The notes under the pieces: generated by a model
What the model was told of the DNA's origin: nothing
Databases searched by the model: none
Seen by the model: only the letters and a program-made list of their open reading frames with translations
In this document: positions 47,097 to 58,090 of the stretch, piece after piece
Layout: every line of letters starts with the position of its first letter
Position numbering within the stretch: the stretch's first letter is position 1
Program-made: the position numbers and the translations under genes
Origin: Mitsuaria sp. PDC51
Lineage (GTDB): Bacteria > Pseudomonadota > Gammaproteobacteria > Burkholderiales > Burkholderiaceae_C
NCBI RefSeq assembly: GCF_900113225.1
Contig: NZ_FOZE01000002.1
Coordinates: 2,025,989-2,089,988, forward strand
Direction of reading: 5' to 3'
DNA length: 64,000 nt

Positions 47097-50000
47097 TCAG
47101 CCCTGCAGGGTCGGAGCCGCGGGCGGCTCGGGAGTCGTCGTGGGCGCCTCGTGCGGCGGCCGCGCGGCGCTGGCGGCGCGTTTCGCCGCGCGGCGCCGCA
47201 TCACGCGCTGGCGCAGCCTTTCCATCATCACGAACACGACCGGCGTCGTGTACAGCGTCAGCAGCTGGCTCAGGATCAGGCCGCCGACGATCGCGATGCC
47301 CAGCGGCTGGCGCAGCTCGGCGCCATCGCCGCTGCCGATGGCCAGCGGCACCGCGCCGAAGATCGCCGCGAAGGTCGTCATCAGGATGGGCCGCAGCCGC
47401 AGCTTGGCCGCGCGGAAGATCGCCGCGCCCGCCGTCAGGTGAGCGCTCGTGCGCTGCCGCGCGATGGCGAAGTCGATCATCATGATCGCGTTCTTCTTCA
47501 CGATGCCGATCAGCAGGATCACGCCGATCAAGGCAATGATCGAGAACTCGGTGTTGAACATCATCAGCGCCAGCAGCGCGCCCACGCCCGCCGACGGCAG
47601 CGTCGACAGGATGGTCACGGGATGCACCAGGCTCTCGTAGAGCATGCCCAGCACCAGGTAGATCGCGATGATGGCCGCGCCGATCAGGATGGGCTGCGAC
47701 TTCAGCGCATCCTGGAACGCGTTGGCCGTGCCCGCGAAGGTGCCCCGCACCGACACCGGGATGCCCAGCTCCGCCATCGCGTTGTTGATCGCGTCGGTCG
47801 CCTGCGACAGCGACACGCCCTCGGGCAGGTTGAAGCTGATGGTCGAGGCCGGCGTGCCGCTCTGGTGGTTCACCGACAGCGGCGTGTTGGTGGTCTCGAA
47901 GCGGCTGAACGCCGACAGCGGCACCTGCGCGCCCGAGCTGCTGGTCACGTAGAGCTTGCGCAGCGTCTCCGGCCCCTGCAGGTACTCCGGCGCGAGCTCC
48001 ATCACCACGCGGTACTGGTTCAGCGGGTTGTAGATCACGCCGACCTGGCGCTGGCCGAAGGCGTTGTTGAGCGTCGTGTCGATGGTGCTGACGCTGATGC
48101 CCAGCCGTGCCGCCGCATCGCGGTCGATCACCAGCGAGGTCTGCATGCCCTTGTCCTGCTGGTCGGTGTTGACGTCGGTCAGCTCCGGCAGGTTGGACAG
48201 CGCATTGCGCACCCGCGGTTCCCATTCGCGCAGCACCGCCAGGTCGTCGGCCTGCAGCGTGAACTGGTACTGCGCGTTGGCCTGCCGGCCGCCGATGCGG
48301 ATGTCCTGCACCGGCACCATGAACAGGTTGGCGCCCGGCTCGTGCGCCATCTTGTCGCGCAGCCGGTTCACCACCTGGTCGGCCGAGACCTTGCGTTCCT
48401 TCAGCGGCTTGAGGGTGATGTAGAAGTTCGCCGAGTTGCGCTGCCCGCCGCCGGTGCTGCCGTTGACGTTCTGCACCGCCGGGTCGGACAGGATGATGTC
48501 CATGAAGCGGTCGACGCGCTTGCGCATCATCTCGAAGGAGCTGCCCTGGTCGGCCTGCACGCCGCCGATGAGCACGCCGGTGTCCTGCTGCGGGAAGAAG
48601 GTCTTGGGGATCACGCCGTACAGATGCACGTTCAGGGCGATCACCGCCACCAGCGAGAGCAGGGCCACCGGCTGGTGGCGCAGCGTCCACATCAGCGAGC
48701 GCCGGTAGCCCCGCGCCAGCGCGCGGTTGAAGCGGCCGGCCGCGCGCGCGAGCCGGCCCTGGCGCCGCGCCGCCGCGCCGTGCGCGGGTTCCGGGCGGGC
48801 CCGGAGCACCCGCGAGGCCATCATCGGCGTCGTCGTCAGCGAGACCACCATCGACACCAGGATGGACGCCGACAGCACCACCGCGAACTCGCGGAACAGC
48901 CGCCCCACGACGCCACCCATCAGCAGGATGGGGATGAAGACCGCCACCAGCGACAGGCTGATCGAGATCACGGTGAAGCCGATCTCGCGCGCGCCGCGCA
49001 GCGCGGCCGCGACGGGTGTCAGGCCCTGCTCGATGTAGCGGGTGATGTTCTCCAGCACCACGATCGCGTCGTCGACGACGAAGCCGGTGGCCACCGTCAG
49101 CGCCATCGCCGACAGGTTGTCCAGGCTGTAGCCGCACAGGTACATCACGCCGAAGGTGCCGGCCAGCGAGACCGGCACCGCCACCGCCGGCAGCAGCGTC
49201 GCGCGCCAGCTGCGCAGGAACAGCAGCACCACCAGGATCACCAGCCCGACGGCGATCGCCATCGCGCGCTGCACCTCGTCCAGCGAGGCCCGGATCGTCG
49301 GCGTGCGGTCGCTGATGACCTTGAGCTCGATGGCGGGCGGGATCGAGGCCTGCAGGCGCGGCAGCAGCTCGCGCACATGGGCGACGGTCTCGATGATGTT
49401 GGCGCCCGGCTCCTTCTGGATGAACAGCAGGATCGCCGGCTGGCCGTTGGACGCGCCGTAGTTGCGCACGTCCTGGACCGAGTCGCTGACCTCGGCCACG
49501 TCGCGCAGCCGCAGCGCCGCACCGTCGCGGTAGGACAGCACCACCGGCGCGTACTCCGCGGCGGTGCGGGCCTGGTCATTGGCGCCGACCTGCCAGTAGC
49601 GGCCGCCTTGCTCGACCGCGCCCTTGGGCCGGTTCGCGTTGGTGTTGGTGATGGCCTGGCGCACCTGGTCCAGCGCGATGCCGTTGGCCGCCAGCTTGTC
49701 CGGATTGAGCTCCACCCGCACCGCCGGCAGCGCGCCGCCGCCGACGTTGACCTGCCCGACGCCGTCCACCTGGGCCAGCCGCTGCGCCAGCACCGTCGAG
49801 GCGGTGTCGTACATCTGGCCGCGCGTCAGCGTCTTCGAGGTCAGCGCCAGGATCATGATCGGCGCGTCGGCCGGGTTGACCTTGCGGTAGGTCGGATTGC
49901 TGGGCAGGCCCGAGGGCAGCAGCGTGCGCGCGGCGTTGATCGCCGCCTGGACGTCGCGCGCGGCGCCGTTGATGTCGCGGCTCAGGTCGAACTGCAGGGT

Positions 50001-50273
50001 CACGCTGCTCGAGCCCAGCGAGGAGCGCGAGGTGATCTCGGTCACGCCGGCGATGCTGCCCAGCGCGCGCTCCAGCGGCGTGGCCACCGTCGCGGCCATC
50101 GTGTCGGGGCTGGCACCTGGCAGCGAGGCGGACACCGAGATCGTCGGAAAGTCCACCTGCGGCAGCGGCGCGATCGGCAGGAAGTGGTAGCCCAGCATCC
50201 CCGCCAGCGCGATGCCGATGGTGATCAGCGTCGTCGCGACCGGACGCGCGATGAACGGCGCTGAAATATTCAT
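47097..50273 (-). CDS. mdtC: RND efflux pump subunit, MdtC/MuxC type
   Basis: A 1058-aa inner-membrane RND transporter. It opens [16 protein letters not shown], has the proton-relay pair DD in [14 protein letters not shown], and the TM10 lysine in [13 protein letters not shown]. Its start overlaps the upstream pump gene by 4 bp, as in heteromultimeric MdtBC/MuxBC systems in which two different RND proteins form one trimer. A proline- and arginine-rich tail (about residues 1020-1058) is cytoplasmic. Confidence 0.94.
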   Translation of the reverse strand: MNISAPFIARPVATTLITIGIALAGMLGYHFLPIAPLPQVDFPTISVSASLPGASPDTMAATVATPLERALGSIAGVTEITSRSSLGSSSVTLQFDLSRDINGAARDVQAAINAARTLLPSGLPSNPTYRKVNPADAPIMILALTSKTLTRGQMYDTASTVLAQRLAQVDGVGQVNVGGGALPAVRVELNPDKLAANGIALDQVRQAITNTNANRPKGAVEQGGRYWQVGANDQARTAAEYAPVVLSYRDGAALRLRDVAEVSDSVQDVRNYGASNGQPAILLFIQKEPGANIIETVAHVRELLPRLQASIPPAIELKVISDRTPTIRASLDEVQRAMAIAVGLVILVVLLFLRSWRATLLPAVAVPVSLAGTFGVMYLCGYSLDNLSAMALTVATGFVVDDAIVVLENITRYIEQGLTPVAAALRGAREIGFTVISISLSLVAVFIPILLMGGVVGRLFREFAVVLSASILVSMVVSLTTTPMMASRVLRARPEPAHGAAARRQGRLARAAGRFNRALARGYRRSLMWTLRHQPVALLSLVAVIALNVHLYGVIPKTFFPQQDTGVLIGGVQADQGSSFEMMRKRVDRFMDIILSDPAVQNVNGSTGGGQRNSANFYITLKPLKERKVSADQVVNRLRDKMAHEPGANLFMVPVQDIRIGGRQANAQYQFTLQADDLAVLREWEPRVRNALSNLPELTDVNTDQQDKGMQTSLVIDRDAAARLGISVSTIDTTLNNAFGQRQVGVIYNPLNQYRVVMELAPEYLQGPETLRKLYVTSSSGAQVPLSAFSRFETTNTPLSVNHQSGTPASTISFNLPEGVSLSQATDAINNAMAELGIPVSVRGTFAGTANAFQDALKSQPILIGAAIIAIYLVLGMLYESLVHPVTILSTLPSAGVGALLALMMFNTEFSIIALIGVILLIGIVKKNAIMMIDFAIARQRTSAHLTAGAAIFRAAKLRLRPILMTTFAAIFGAVPLAIGSGDGAELRQPLGIAIVGGLILSQLLTLYTTPVVFVMMERLRQRVMRRRAAKRAASAARPPHEAPTTTPEPPAAPTLQG

Positions 50274-53200
50274 CGCGGCGCTCCGCCGTCATCGCCCGGT
50301 TGCCGGAGCAGGCTCGGACCGGCGGGCGCGAGCGGCGCGGCCGGATCGGCGATCTCCGGCGCGTCGGGACCGCGGTGCTGCGCCGCGGCGCGCGTTTCGC
50401 GCTTCACGCCACGGCGTTCGCGCCAGCGCTGCGCCATGCGCGCGAAGCCGAGGTAGATCACCGGCGTCGTGAACAGCGTCAGCAGCTGGCTCACGATCAG
50501 GCCACCGACCATGGTCACGCCCAGCGGATGCCGCAGTTCATGGCCGACGCCCGTGCCCAGCATCAGCGGCAGCGCGCCCAGCAGCGCGGCCATCGTCGTC
50601 ATCAGGATCGGACGGAAGCGCAGCAGCGAGGCCTGGTGGATCGCGGCGCGCGGATCGAGGCCTTGCTCGCGCTCGGCCTCGAGCGCGAAGTCGATCATCA
50701 TGATCGCGTTCTTCTTCACGATGCCGATCAGCAGCACGATGCCGATGATCGCGATGATCCCCAGGTCCAGCCCACCGATCAGCAGCGCCAGCAGCGCGCC
50801 GACGCCGGCCGAGGGCAGCGTCGACAGGATGGTGACCGGATGGATGTAGCTCTCGTAGAGCACGCCCAGCACGATGTACATGGTGACCACCGCGGCCAGG
50901 ATCAGGAACAGCGTGCTGGACAGCGAATTGCTGAAGGCCTCGGCCGCGCCCTGGAAGCTGGTCTCGACGCTGATGGGCAGGTCCAGCTTCGCCTGCTCGG
51001 CCTTGATCGCCTGCACCGCGTCGCCCAGCGCGACGCCGGGAGGCAGGTTGAACGAGATCGTCGCGGCCGGGAACTGCGCCACATGGTTGATCGCCAGCGC
51101 CGCCGGCCGCTCGACGATCTGCGCCACCGAGCTCAGCGGCACCTGCACCGTCGTGGTGGCGGCCGTGCCGGTCGCACTGGTCGTCGTTGTGCTGCCCGGC
51201 ACGTACAGCCCTTCGAGCGCGCGCGGGCCGCTGCGGAATTCCGACGCCGCCTCCAGCACCACGCGGTACTGGCTGGCCTGCGTGTAGATCGTCGAGATCA
51301 GCCGCTGGCCGAAGGCGTTGTAGAGCGCGGTGTCGATCGACGAGACCGTGACGCCGAGCCGGCCGGCCGCCTCGCGGTCGATCTGCACCCAGGCCTGCAG
51401 GCCCTGGTTCTGCAGATCGCTGGCGACGTCGGCCAGCTGCGGCAGCTGCTTGAGCCGCGCCAGCAGCGCGTCATTGGCCTTCTGCAGGTCGGTCGAGTCC
51501 GGCGAGCTCAGCAGGAACTGGTACTGCGTCTTGGAGACGCGATCCTCGATGGTCAGGTCCTGCACCGGCTGCATGTAGGCGGTGATGCCGGGCACCTGGC
51601 GGTTCAGGTCGCCCAGCCGCGCGATGACCTCGGTGGCCGACGCGTGGCGCTGCGCGAAGGGCTTGAGCGTGATCTGCATCCGGCCGGTGTTCAGCGACGC
51701 GTTCGCGCCGTCCACGCCGATGAAGGACGCGATGTGGTCGACGTCGGGATCCTTCAGGAAGACCTCGGCGAGCCGCTGCTGGCGCTCGCTCATCGCATCG
51801 AAGGAAGTGCTCTGCGTCGCCTCGGTGATCACCTGCACCAGGCCGGTGTCCTGCACCGGGAAGAAGCCCTTGGGCACGACCACGTACAGCAGCGCGGTCA
51901 GCGCCAGCGTGGCGGCGAAGCCCAGCAGCGTCAGCACCGGGCGGTCCAGCACCCAGTCCAGCGCGCGGCCGTAGCCCTGGATCATGGCCTCGAACTTCTC
52001 GCCGAACCAGGTGCCGAGCCGCGAGTGCTTCTGCTCGGTCTCCGGCTTCAGCAGCCGCGCGCTCATCATCGGCGTCAGCGTCAGCGACACGAAGGCCGAG
52101 ATCAGGATGGCCACCGCCAGCGTGATCGCGAATTCATGGAACAGCCGGCCCACCACGTCGCCCATGAACAGCAGCGGGATCAGCACCGCGATCAGCGAGA
52201 CGGTCAGCGAGATGATGGTGAAGCCGATCTGGCGCGAGCCCTTGAAGGCGGCCTCCATCGGTGAGTCGCCTTCCTCGACGTAGCGGGCGATGTTCTCGAT
52301 CATCACGATCGCGTCGTCGACGACGAAGCCCGTGGAGATCGTCAGCGCCATCAGCGTCAGGTTGTTGATCGAGAAGCCGGCCAGGTACATCACGCCGAAG
52401 GTGCCCACCAGCGACAGCGGCACCGCGACGCTGGGGATCAGCGTGGCGCTGCCGCTGCGCAGGAACAGGAAGATCACCGCCACCACCAGCGCGATGGCGA
52501 GCAGCAGCTCGATCTCGGTGTCATCGACCGAGGCGCGGATCGTGGTGGTGCGGTCGGCCAGGATCTGCACGTCGACGGACGCCGGCAGCGTGCCCTGCAG
52601 CTTGGGCAGCAGCGCCTTCACCCGGTCGACGGTCTGGATCACGTTGGCGCCGGGCTGGCGCTGCACGTTCAGGATGACGCCCGGCGTCGTGTCGGCCCAG
52701 GCCGCCAGACGCAGGTTCTCGGCGTCGTCGACGATCTGGGCGACATCGCTGAGCCGCAGCGGGTTGCCGTTCTTCCAGGCAATGATCAGGTTCTGGTACT
52801 CGGCGGCGGAGCGCAGCTGGTCATTGGCGTCGATGGTGGAGGCGCGCTGCGCGCCGTCGAAGCTGCCCTTGGCCTGGTTGACGTTGGCCGAGGCGATGGC
52901 GCTGCGCACGTCGTCCAGCGACAGGCCCAGCGCGGCCAGCGTGCTCGGGTTGGCCTGGATGCGCACGGCGGGCCGGCGGCCGCCGGCGATGCTCACCAGG
53001 CCCACGCCGTCGACCTGCGACAGCTTGGGCGCGAGGCGGTTCTCCACCAGGTCATGCACCTTGATGACCGGCAGCGAGGGCGAGGTCACCGCGATCGTCA
53101 TCACCGGCGCGTCGGCCGGGTTGACCTTGCTGTAGACCGGCGGCATTGGCAGGTCGGAGGGCAGCAGGTTCGATCCGGCATTGATCGCGGCCTGCACCTC

Positions 53201-53524
53201 CTGCTCGGCCACGTCCAGCGACAGGCCCAGCGAGAAGCGCAGCGTGATCACCGAGGCGCCGCCCGAGCTCGACGAGGTCATCTGCCCCAGCCCCGGCATC
53301 TGGCCGAACTGGCGCTCCAGCGGCGCGGTGACGGTGGTGGAGATGACGTCGGGGCTCGCGCCCGGATAGAGCGTCGTGACCTGGATGGTGGGGTAGTCGA
53401 CCTCGGGCAGCGCCGACAGCGGCAGCAGCCGGTAGGCCAGCAGGCCCGCCAGCAGGATGGCCAGCATCAGCAGCGAGGTCGCGACCGGCCGCTCGATGAA
53501 GGGACGGGACGGGTTCATGGCCAT
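50270..53524 (-). CDS. mdtB: RND efflux pump subunit, MdtB/MuxB type
   Basis: A 1084-aa RND transporter, partner of the next gene. It begins [19 protein letters not shown] and has the relay motif [15 protein letters not shown] and the [13 protein letters not shown] segment. It has a short threonine/alanine-rich insertion (about residues 770-795, [16 protein letters not shown]) in a periplasmic loop. It lies between the adaptor gene (19 bp gap) and the MdtC-type gene (4-bp overlap). Substrates of related pumps include bile salts and novobiocin; those here are unknown. Confidence 0.94.
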   Translation of the reverse strand: MAMNPSRPFIERPVATSLLMLAILLAGLLAYRLLPLSALPEVDYPTIQVTTLYPGASPDVISTTVTAPLERQFGQMPGLGQMTSSSSGGASVITLRFSLGLSLDVAEQEVQAAINAGSNLLPSDLPMPPVYSKVNPADAPVMTIAVTSPSLPVIKVHDLVENRLAPKLSQVDGVGLVSIAGGRRPAVRIQANPSTLAALGLSLDDVRSAIASANVNQAKGSFDGAQRASTIDANDQLRSAAEYQNLIIAWKNGNPLRLSDVAQIVDDAENLRLAAWADTTPGVILNVQRQPGANVIQTVDRVKALLPKLQGTLPASVDVQILADRTTTIRASVDDTEIELLLAIALVVAVIFLFLRSGSATLIPSVAVPLSLVGTFGVMYLAGFSINNLTLMALTISTGFVVDDAIVMIENIARYVEEGDSPMEAAFKGSRQIGFTIISLTVSLIAVLIPLLFMGDVVGRLFHEFAITLAVAILISAFVSLTLTPMMSARLLKPETEQKHSRLGTWFGEKFEAMIQGYGRALDWVLDRPVLTLLGFAATLALTALLYVVVPKGFFPVQDTGLVQVITEATQSTSFDAMSERQQRLAEVFLKDPDVDHIASFIGVDGANASLNTGRMQITLKPFAQRHASATEVIARLGDLNRQVPGITAYMQPVQDLTIEDRVSKTQYQFLLSSPDSTDLQKANDALLARLKQLPQLADVASDLQNQGLQAWVQIDREAAGRLGVTVSSIDTALYNAFGQRLISTIYTQASQYRVVLEAASEFRSGPRALEGLYVPGSTTTTSATGTAATTTVQVPLSSVAQIVERPAALAINHVAQFPAATISFNLPPGVALGDAVQAIKAEQAKLDLPISVETSFQGAAEAFSNSLSSTLFLILAAVVTMYIVLGVLYESYIHPVTILSTLPSAGVGALLALLIGGLDLGIIAIIGIVLLIGIVKKNAIMMIDFALEAEREQGLDPRAAIHQASLLRFRPILMTTMAALLGALPLMLGTGVGHELRHPLGVTMVGGLIVSQLLTLFTTPVIYLGFARMAQRWRERRGVKRETRAAAQHRGPDAPEIADPAAPLAPAGPSLLRQPGDDGGAPR

Positions 53525-53543
53525 GGCCTTGCCCTCGTCGCGG

Positions 53544-55184
53544 TCAGCGGGCGTTGCCGGAGGCGGCCTGGCGCTTGGCGCGTTCGGCGCGGCGCTCGGC
53601 GATCCAGGCCTCGCGCTCGGCGGGGCTCATCTTCATGACCTTGTCCTGCAGGTCCGGCGGCAGCCGGTCCAGCCAGGCCGGGCGCTCGCCGCCGGACTGG
53701 GCCGCGTCGTTGCGCGCCTCGGCGGTGGGCGCGCGCAGCGCCGCGTCGGCCGGGTTGCCGCTGTCGCCGGGGGCCGCGGAAGTGGCGGGAGCGGAAGCGC
53801 CCGAGGCGTGACGGCTGCCGCCGCGCGCGCCGGAGGCCGCGCCGCCCGGTGCGCTCGCGCCGCGGCCGCGTCGCGGCGCCGCGTTGGCACCGGCGCGCTG
53901 CTTCGGGTCGTTGGCGATGACCTCGACCTTGGCGCCCTCGCGCAGGCGGTCGACGCCGTCCACGACGATGCGATCGCCGGGCTGCAGCGGGCCGTCCACC
54001 GCCATCCAGTCGCCGTCGACCGCGCCGGTCTGCACGACCCGCGTGCTCACGGTGTTGTCCGGGCCGACGACGTAGACGTAGAAGCCCTGCGCGCCGCGCA
54101 GCACCGCGGCGGCCGGCACGGCCAGGCGGTTGGCCTCGGTGGCGAGCTGCAGCTTCACGCTGACCGACTGGTTGGGGTAGAGCGCATCGTCCTCGTTCGG
54201 GAACAGCGCCTTGAGCTTGATCGTGTCGGTGCTCAGGTCGATGGCGTTGTCGGCGGTCGCGAGCCGGCCGGTCGCCAGGCGCGTCTTGCCGTCGCGGCTC
54301 CAGGCTTCCACCGTCAGCGACGCCTTGTCCTTCAGGCCGGCGGTCACTTGGGGCAGCAGCGCCGACGGCACGGCGAAGGTCAGCGCGATGGGCCGCGTCT
54401 GCGTGATGCTGACCACGCCGTTGGCGTCGCTGGTCTGCACGACGTTGCCGATGTCGACCTGCTTCAGGCCGACGCGGCCCGAGATCGGCGCCAGCACCCG
54501 GGTGTAGGTGACCTGCAGCCGGGCGCTGTCCACGGCGGCCTGGTCGGCCTTCACCGTGCCATCGAGCTGGCGGACCGTCGCCTGCTGCGTGTCGACCTGC
54601 TGGCGGGCGATCGCGTCCTTGGCGAGCAGGTCCTGGTAGCGGGCCAGGTCGATGCGCGCGTTGTCCAGCGTGGCCTTGTCGCGGGCCAGCTGGCCCTCGG
54701 CCTGGCCGAGCGCGGCCTGGAAGGCGCGCGGGTCGATCTGCGCCAGCGGCTGTCCGGCCTTCACCTGCTGGCCCTCGGTGAAGTGCAGCTGCTGCAGCAC
54801 GCCGCTGACCTGCGCGCGCACGACGGCGGTGTTGGAAGCGCTGATGGTGCCGATGGCGGAGGCGGTGTGACGGATGTCCTGCAGCCGCGCGGGCGTCACC
54901 GAGACCGGCTGCACCCGGTTGGCGGCGAAGCGGCCGCCCCGTCCGCCGGCGCCGGCCGGGCTGGCGCCGCCGGGACCGCTGGCGGCGCGCGCGGGTCCGC
55001 CGCCGGCCTCGCCGTCCGCGCCGCGGCCCTTCCACCACCACCAGCCGCCGGCGGCCGCGGCCAGCACGACGAGGGCGAGGATCCACGACGTCGCGCGGCC
55101 TTGTTGTCGGTGGCGCCTCATGACGCCAGGGATGCGGACGGGGCCGGGGACCGGCGGGCAGGGCAGCTTGTTGTTGGTGTTCAT
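53544..55184 (-). CDS. mdtA: RND efflux periplasmic adaptor, MdtA type, with a long C-terminal extension
   Basis: A 546-aa membrane-fusion protein. The N-terminal anchor is near residues 32-52 (ends WWWWK), followed by a glycine/alanine-rich linker, a lipoyl/hairpin part ([18 protein letters not shown], then alpha-hairpin) and beta-barrel domains. Standard adaptors end near residue 420; here another 125 residues of low complexity (alanine, glycine, serine, arginine) end with a conserved-looking helix [19 protein letters not shown]. It is the first gene of the mdtABC-nodT operon, with a candidate operator upstream. Confidence 0.92.
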   Translation of the reverse strand: MNTNNKLPCPPVPGPVRIPGVMRRHRQQGRATSWILALVVLAAAAGGWWWWKGRGADGEAGGGPARAASGPGGASPAGAGGRGGRFAANRVQPVSVTPARLQDIRHTASAIGTISASNTAVVRAQVSGVLQQLHFTEGQQVKAGQPLAQIDPRAFQAALGQAEGQLARDKATLDNARIDLARYQDLLAKDAIARQQVDTQQATVRQLDGTVKADQAAVDSARLQVTYTRVLAPISGRVGLKQVDIGNVVQTSDANGVVSITQTRPIALTFAVPSALLPQVTAGLKDKASLTVEAWSRDGKTRLATGRLATADNAIDLSTDTIKLKALFPNEDDALYPNQSVSVKLQLATEANRLAVPAAAVLRGAQGFYVYVVGPDNTVSTRVVQTGAVDGDWMAVDGPLQPGDRIVVDGVDRLREGAKVEVIANDPKQRAGANAAPRRGRGASAPGGAASGARGGSRHASGASAPATSAAPGDSGNPADAALRAPTAEARNDAAQSGGERPAWLDRLPPDLQDKVMKMSPAEREAWIAERRAERAKRQAASGNAR

Positions 55185-55291
55185 GCGGGTCGGTCGCTGG
55201 TGCGGAGGGCCTCTGGCGGGCCGGGAGCGGGACGCGGGCTGGCCGTCGCGGCGCCGTCAGGGCGCGGGGGCGGCGGGCATGTCGACACCCT

Positions 55292-55321
55292 AGTATCTGG
55301 CGACAGCAGCCTGGTGTCGCC
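55292..55321 (-). promoter_or_regulatory. Candidate mdtABC promoter with an embedded operator
   Basis: On the minus strand GCGACA (55315-55320) and GATACT (55292-55297) are separated by 17 bases, about 108 bp before the mdtA start. A 7-bp perfect inverted repeat GGCGACA-N9-TGTCGCC (55299-55321) spans the -35 and spacer, a usual position for a repressor. No regulator gene is adjacent. Confidence 0.5.
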
Positions 55322-55368
55322 GACGAAAAGAATCGCAAAGCGTCCGGCCCCGCCCGAGGAGCGGCCAA

Positions 55369-55394
55369 GAAAAATGCCGCTCGGGGAGCGGCAT
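55369..55394 (-). terminator. Terminator of the TlpA-like gene
   Basis: A 9-bp perfect stem ATGCCGCTC/GAGCGGCAT (55374-55382, 55386-55394) is followed on the minus strand by TTTTTC. It lies 22 bp after the stop of the TlpA-like gene and separates it from the mdt promoter. Confidence 0.88.
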
Positions 55395-55416
55395 GCTTCG
55401 GGGCGGGAAGGGCGGA

Positions 55417-55926
55417 TCAGCTCTCCGCGAGCAGCTTCTCGATCGTGCCGTGCAGCGCGGCGAAGTCGGGCTCGCCGACGAAGCGCTTGACGATCTCGCC
55501 CCGCTTGTTGATCAGGAAGGTGGTGGGCGTGAGTTGCACCTTGCCGAAGCGGCGCGCGATCTCGCCGGTGCTGTCCATCGCGACGCCGAAGGGCAACTGG
55601 CGGGTCTCGGCATAGTTGGCGACATAGGCCGGCGGGTCATAGCTCATGGCCACCGCCAGCGTGTCGAAACCCTTGTCCTTGTACTTCTGGTGCGTCGCGA
55701 TGACGTTGGGCATTTCCTTGACGCAGGTCGTGCAGGACGTGGCCCAGAAGTTGACCAGCATCACCTTGCCGGACCAAGCCTGCGCGGACGCGTGCTTCGA
55801 ACCGTCGAGCAGCACGTAATCCACCTGGGGGGCGGGTTCGGGCTTCAGGCCCTCGTAGGCGAGGCCGGCGCCGACACCGACGGCGGCAACCAACAACAGG
55901 AGTCCGGTCCAGCGAGGCAGCTTCAT
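55417..55926 (-). CDS. TlpA-like membrane-anchored thioredoxin
   Basis: A 169-aa thioredoxin-fold protein with an N-terminal signal anchor (about residues 7-24). The redox pair is C65-TT-C68 in FWATSCTTC. The cis-proline region is TPTTFLINKRG. It faces the periplasm and probably reduces or oxidises disulfides, for example for cytochrome or copper-protein assembly, by family analogy. Monocistronic with its own terminator. Confidence 0.92.
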   Translation of the reverse strand: MKLPRWTGLLLLVAAVGVGAGLAYEGLKPEPAPQVDYVLLDGSKHASAQAWSGKVMLVNFWATSCTTCVKEMPNVIATHQKYKDKGFDTLAVAMSYDPPAYVANYAETRQLPFGVAMDSTGEIARRFGKVQLTPTTFLINKRGEIVKRFVGEPDFAALHGTIEKLLAES

Positions 55927-55992
55927 GGGGGGCGAGTGTATGCCGGTCGTCCGTGGCCCGTCACCGGGCAGGGGCTTGGGCGGGAGGGCGCC

Positions 55993-57162
55993 TCACAGCG
56001 CCTTGGACAGCTCGAAGAGCAGCACCGACGGCAGCGCGTCCTGCAGGTTCTGCCGCGAGATCCGCGCCATGTGGTCGGCCGTCGCGGTCGAGAGCTGCGT
56101 CTGCTGGTCGCCGTCCATCACCTCGACGAAGCTGAAGTTGGGCACCTCGCCGGTGATGTCGGCGCGCAGGCGATCGAAGTCCGCGTCACGCAGCGACTGC
56201 TCGAAGGCGATGCCGTGCGGCAGGCCTTCCTCGCAGAACTGCAGGGCTTCGTCCATCGAGCCCACGGCGTCGATGATCAGCCCCATGTGGCGCACCGCGG
56301 CCTGGATCTCCTGCCGCAGCTCGCGGCGCGGCGAGACGATCAGCAGGTGGCAGCCCGCCAGCGGCTTGGAGTTGTGCGACGGCGTCGGATCGTCGAGCTC
56401 GGGCCGGTCCGGCGGCGCGACCGGCGCGGGGCCGTGCTGCGCGCCGGGCTCGTCGCCGGCCAGGTGCGGGAACTCCAGCGTCAGCATCGTGATGCCGGCC
56501 TCGTCCTCGCGCAGCGGCAGCGCGCCGATCGTCAGCGCGGTCTGCTCGATCAGGCGCCAGGTCAGCGAGTTCAGCGATTCGGGCGGTTCATTGATCGCCG
56601 ACGAGGGCGCGCTGCCCAGGTCCAGCGAGCGGTGGGCGAAGCGGCACATCAGCCGCGCCTTGGCGGGCCAGGGCGTCAGGTCCAGCCGCATCTCCAGCGA
56701 GGAATGCGTGTTCGTGAGCGCCCAGTCCATCACCGCGTTCAGCAGCGAGAACAGCAGCGACGCGTCGGTCATCACCTCGATCGGCTGCAGCAGCTGGCGG
56801 ATCTGGATGCCGCGCGCCTGGGTCTCGCGGCTGCGCTGCGCCAGCACGCCGCGCAGCACCTGCGTCAGCGACACCTGCTCGCGCGACAGCCGCAGCCGGC
56901 CCGACGCCAGCCGGGCCAGTTGCTGGCTGACCATCCCGGCCTCGCGGGCCTGCGCCACCGCGTCGCGCAGCGCCCGCAGGCCCTGGCGGTCGATCTGGCC
57001 GCTGCTGATCAAGGCGTGGATGCGCTCCAGCGCCCCGCTCAGCGGGCCGGCGATCTCGGCGCCGAGCTGCTGGACGATGTCGCCCCATTGGGAATCGCTG
57101 GGGCGCTGCACCATGTCATTGGCGGCCAGCGGCGCGGCCACGGTGGGGGGCGGGCGGGACAT
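55993..57162 (-). CDS. Degenerate histidine-kinase/receiver-like protein
   Basis: A 389-aa cytoplasmic protein laid out like a hybrid histidine kinase. The H-box position reads LGAEIAGPL, with alanine (A35) where histidine is expected in LxHEIRxPL. An N-box-like segment SLLNAVMDWAL lies further on, but the G1 box (DxGxG) is missing. A receiver-like domain (about residues 285-385, starting HLLIVSPRRELR) lacks the acidic pair and a clear phospho-acceptor. Start at 57162 follows GAGAG; an upstream ATG at 57261 adds 33 residues. It is therefore probably a non-catalytic scaffold or sensor. Partner unknown. Confidence 0.7.
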   Translation of the reverse strand: MSRPPPTVAAPLAANDMVQRPSDSQWGDIVQQLGAEIAGPLSGALERIHALISSGQIDRQGLRALRDAVAQAREAGMVSQQLARLASGRLRLSREQVSLTQVLRGVLAQRSRETQARGIQIRQLLQPIEVMTDASLLFSLLNAVMDWALTNTHSSLEMRLDLTPWPAKARLMCRFAHRSLDLGSAPSSAINEPPESLNSLTWRLIEQTALTIGALPLREDEAGITMLTLEFPHLAGDEPGAQHGPAPVAPPDRPELDDPTPSHNSKPLAGCHLLIVSPRRELRQEIQAAVRHMGLIIDAVGSMDEALQFCEEGLPHGIAFEQSLRDADFDRLRADITGEVPNFSFVEVMDGDQQTQLSTATADHMARISRQNLQDALPSVLLFELSKAL

Positions 57163-57334
57163 GCTCTCTCGTTCGGGTGGGCCGCCGGCGGCATGCCGGG
57201 GCGGGGAGGCGCCATGGTTCCGCGCGGTCCTGGGGGAGGCCATCCCGTGAGTCGGGGGCAACCGCCCCCCTGGGGGGATGCCGTGAAATGGCTCACGTTT
57301 CCCAGGGGGACGGGGGCGGATGGCGGACGATCCG

Positions 57335-58090
57335 TCAGCCCTTGGCCTGGCGGTCGGCCAGCATGAGCAGGCGCTCGATGAGCGCCTCGGGCGCCGAGAT
57401 CATCACCTGGTGGCCGGTCGGGATCTCGAAGCGTTCCCAGCCGGGCTGGTTGCGGGCGCGTTCGCGCGCGGCGGCGATGGTGAGCAGGGCCGGACGGTTG
57501 CAGTCGATGAAGGTGCGCGGGCGCGCCAGCCAGGCTTCCTGGTCGAAGTCCAGCGGGCTGTCGTAGACGCCGCCCGGCTGCGGGCGCTGGCAGCGCATCA
57601 TCCAGTCGAAGTCCTCCGGCTTGAGCCCCATGCCGTGCGGCTCGGTCACCGGCAGGTGGCCGAACTTGGCGATCAGCTCGCGCCGCTGCGCCTGGGTCTC
57701 CGGCGTGTGGCGGCTGGACCAGGACTCGCCCGGCTCCGGCACCACCGCGTCCAGGTAGACCAGCCGCGCGATGCGGGTCGGCAACTGGTCGGCCACGCCG
57801 GTGATCACCATGCCGCTGTAGCTGTGGCCGACCAGCAGCACCTCGCTCAGTTCCTCGCACTCGATGACGGCCTTGACGTCGTCGATGTGGGTCTGCAGGC
57901 GGATGCCCTCGTGCGGCTGGTGCGCCCGCTCGCCGACGCCGCTCAGCGTCACCGGGAAGACGCGATGGCCGGCCGCCCGCAGCGGCGCCAGCACCCGCCT
58001 CCACGCCCAGGCGCCCAGCCAGGCGCCGTGCACCAGGACGATGTCCACGCCCCGCGCTCGATCCGCGCCGTCTCGATCGGTGCTGCTCAT
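57335..58090 (-). CDS. Alpha/beta hydrolase (esterase-like)
   Basis: A 251-aa alpha/beta hydrolase. The oxyanion segment is LVHGAWLGAWAW, the nucleophile elbow GHSYSG, the acid in LDAVVPE, and the histidine in TGHQVMIS. The combination resembles plant-type hydroxynitrile-lyase/esterase-like proteins (the salicylate methyl esterase group) common in bacteria. Its start overlaps the CoA-transferase stop by ATGA, so the two form an operon. The substrate is unknown. Confidence 0.9.
   Translation of the reverse strand: MSSTDRDGADRARGVDIVLVHGAWLGAWAWRRVLAPLRAAGHRVFPVTLSGVGERAHQPHEGIRLQTHIDDVKAVIECEELSEVLLVGHSYSGMVITGVADQLPTRIARLVYLDAVVPEPGESWSSRHTPETQAQRRELIAKFGHLPVTEPHGMGLKPEDFDWMMRCQRPQPGGVYDSPLDFDQEAWLARPRTFIDCNRPALLTIAAARERARNQPGWERFEIPTGHQVMISAPEALIERLLMLADRQAKG

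Noticed and set aside
45859..49137. A 1092-codon minus-strand frame overlapping the efflux genes in another reading frame
   Set aside because: It overlaps mdtC and nodT, which have full family motifs; its residues are arginine/glycine/alanine-rich with no domain.
57163..57334. GC-rich palindromic runs of C and G between the pseudo-kinase and the hydrolase as a regulatory hairpin
   Set aside because: Simple homopolymer runs in very GC-rich DNA pair by composition alone; no T run and no clear promoter nearby.
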